Source of the DNA: Actinomycetota bacterium
Lineage (GTDB): Bacteria > Actinomycetota > Acidimicrobiia > Acidimicrobiales > Ilumatobacteraceae
Length of the DNA stretch: 7,450 nucleotides
Assembly (NCBI GenBank): GCA_005801025.1
Contig: SYDZ01000115.1
Span: forward strand, 1 to 7,450
Direction of reading: 5' to 3'
Part shown: in pieces, positions 6,415 through 7,450 of the stretch
How positions within the stretch are numbered: position 1 is the first letter of the stretch
How the letters are laid out: each line of letters opens with the position of its first letter
Notes under the pieces: model-generated
What the model was told of the DNA's origin: nothing
What the model saw: the letters and a program-made list of their open reading frames with translations, nothing else
Databases searched by the model: none
Made by a program: the position numbers and the translations under genes

Positions 6415-6849
6415 TCAAGAAACTGTAATCGTTCCAAACATTCCCGCCCCTGGCACTCCATGGATTGAGCAATAGTAGGTAAACACGCCGGGGGTCGTGA
6501 AGACATGGGTGTAGATCGCCTCTGGGACAAAATCGGTGGATGCCACACCCCATGCGGCAGCTGATGAATCAGTGGCCAGCAACTCCCGCAATTGGGCATC
6601 TCCAGAAACCGAATCGGGAAGAAGATTATGGTCATTACGACCCTGATTGTCGAACACCACTTCAGTTCCAGCGGCAATTTCTAAAACCAATGGCCGATAT
6701 GAATTATCCAAAACATCGACAGTCACTGATTCGCCCGTTGCAGGAACGGTGATTACCACAGAGTCAACTGAGGCTGAATCCGAGGATCCCCCACAGGCCA
6801 CAAGACCGACCATCACTACCGATCCGAAACATAATCTCAGAAACTTCAT
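6415..6849 (-). CDS. Small cupredoxin (type 1 copper) lipoprotein
   Basis: The 144-residue protein starts at ATG 6849. The signal peptide and lipobox (GLVAC, lipid cysteine C19) are followed by a short Ser/Asp linker (20-30) and a plastocyanin/azurin-like beta-sandwich. The copper ligands are visible: H74 in RNDHNL, then C127, H130 and M137 in YYCSIHGVPGAGMFG. This is a full mononuclear blue-copper set, with a longer His-to-Met gap than plastocyanin. It probably carries electrons, or holds copper, on the outer face of the membrane. The reading frame runs further upstream to 7056, but that part overlaps the ligase gene and would bury the signal peptide, so it is not used. The gene begins 16 bp after the ligase stop and is probably co-transcribed. 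The beta-helix lipoprotein follows 70 bp later and may be its partner. A GAGGT lies 13 bases before the start, rather far for a ribosome site. Confidence 0.88.
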   Translation of the reverse strand: MKFLRLCFGSVVMVGLVACGGSSDSASVDSVVITVPATGESVTVDVLDNSYRPLVLEIAAGTEVVFDNQGRNDHNLLPDSVSGDAQLRELLATDSSAAAWGVASTDFVPEAIYTHVFTTPGVFTYYCSIHGVPGAGMFGTITVS

Positions 6850-6865
6850 GCCTTCTATTTTTACC

Positions 6866-7450
6866 TCAGGCGGTCGGCAAGTGGTAATCAGCGAAGCGTT
6901 CGCGAAGAGTTTTCTTAGAAAACTTGCCGACACTCGTTTTCGGGACTTCATCGATATAGACGACATCATCAGGAACCTGCCACTTGGCGACTTTGGTGCC
7001 AAGAAAATCAAGAATCTCTTGCTTAGATAACGTTGCGCCTGCTTCAAGCACGACACAGGCTAAAGGTCGCTCGCTCCAACGCGGGTGCAAGATGCCAACG
7101 ACTGCAGCCTCGCGAATGAGTGGATGGGCCATCAATTCATTTTCAAGTTCAACCGAACTAATCCATTCTCCACCGCTCTTGATGAGATCCTTCGTGCGAT
7201 CAAGTAGACGAATTCGCCCACGCTCATCAACGCAGGCCACGTCACCAGTTCGCAACCAGTGATCCTCACTGAAACTTTCTCCCGCTCGCTCATCGTTATA
7301 ATACGTTGAAGCGATCCAGTTCCCGCGACATTGCAGTTCACCACTGGACTCTCCATCCCACGGCACACTGATCGTCGTCCCAGGTTCAACAACGCGACAT
7401 TCAACACCAAAGACAATGCGCCCAACCTGAGTTCGTAAATCGGCTTGAGC
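6866..7450 (-). CDS. Fatty acyl-CoA ligase (AMP-forming), C-terminal part
   Basis: The gene runs off the right edge; 194 C-terminal residues are seen, and the true start lies outside. Such enzymes activate a fatty acid with ATP to an acyl-adenylate and then to the CoA thioester, in the cytoplasm or at the membrane. Visible motifs, numbered from the window edge, are PWDGESSGELQCRG (30-43), WLRTGD (65-70, with ribose-binding D70) and DRTKDLIKSGGEWISSVELE (84-103, the hinge and core motif). PKTSVGKFSKKTLR (170-183) follows, with K176 as the expected adenylation lysine. The PWDG and GGEWISS wording fits the medium/long-chain FadD/AlkK-type branch rather than acetyl-CoA synthetase. The chain length it prefers cannot be told. 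The stop at 6866 is 16 bp before the cupredoxin start. No link between fatty-acid activation and the lipoproteins is evident beyond shared transcription. Confidence 0.9.
   Translation of the reverse strand, partial: AQADLRTQVGRIVFGVECRVVEPGTTISVPWDGESSGELQCRGNWIASTYYNDERAGESFSEDHWLRTGDVACVDERGRIRLLDRTKDLIKSGGEWISSVELENELMAHPLIREAAVVGILHPRWSERPLACVVLEAGATLSKQEILDFLGTKVAKWQVPDDVVYIDEVPKTSVGKFSKKTLRERFADYHLPTA

Noticed and set aside
6850..7056. Upstream extension of the cupredoxin reading frame
   Set aside because: It overlaps the well-conserved acyl-CoA ligase C-terminus and would put 69 residues before a clear signal peptide.

Overview
The window looks like chromosomal DNA from an actinobacterium-like organism of middling GC (about half by eye). 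The lineage is an inference from four things: a leaderless-looking TetR start, several Shine-Dalgarno-poor starts, a secreted DUF1996 lipoprotein and a FadD-type ligase. An Acidimicrobiia-type planktonic lineage would fit, but nothing here proves it. No rRNA, tRNA, CRISPR array, insertion sequence or phage gene was seen.

Layout. The left edge (1-744, + strand) holds the C-terminal half of an MFS_3-type exporter. Everything else is on the minus strand, so it reads from right to left. First comes the 3' end of a fatty acyl-CoA ligase (6866-7450, cut by the window). Then come three predicted lipoproteins: a small type 1 copper cupredoxin (6415-6849), a NosD/pectate-lyase-like right-handed beta-helix protein (4935-6344) and a DUF1996 protein (3983-4897). 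A 128-bp regulatory gap (3855-3982) follows. After it come a TetR repressor (3264-3854), a ferritin-like diiron protein (2088-3218) and murF (731-2050). murF meets the MFS gene tail to tail with a 14-bp overlap. No gene-free stretch exceeds 130 bp.

How the genes may work together. TetR, the diiron protein and murF are spaced 45 and 37 bp apart and may be one transcription unit. The TetR promoter has a consensus -35, a -10 placed so that transcription would begin at the GTG start, and a 27-bp imperfect palindrome between them. This suggests autorepression and co-regulation of the diiron enzyme. The three lipoproteins form a second, cell-surface group. Its members carry a copper site, a CxxCH motif in the beta-helix protein and a His-rich segment in the DUF1996 protein, so a surface metal or redox role is possible. 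That role is inference from gene order and motifs.

The most interesting items are the lipoprotein trio, the CxxCH motif in the beta-helix protein, the unassigned diiron enzyme with its TetR operator, and murF lying outside an obvious dcw cluster.
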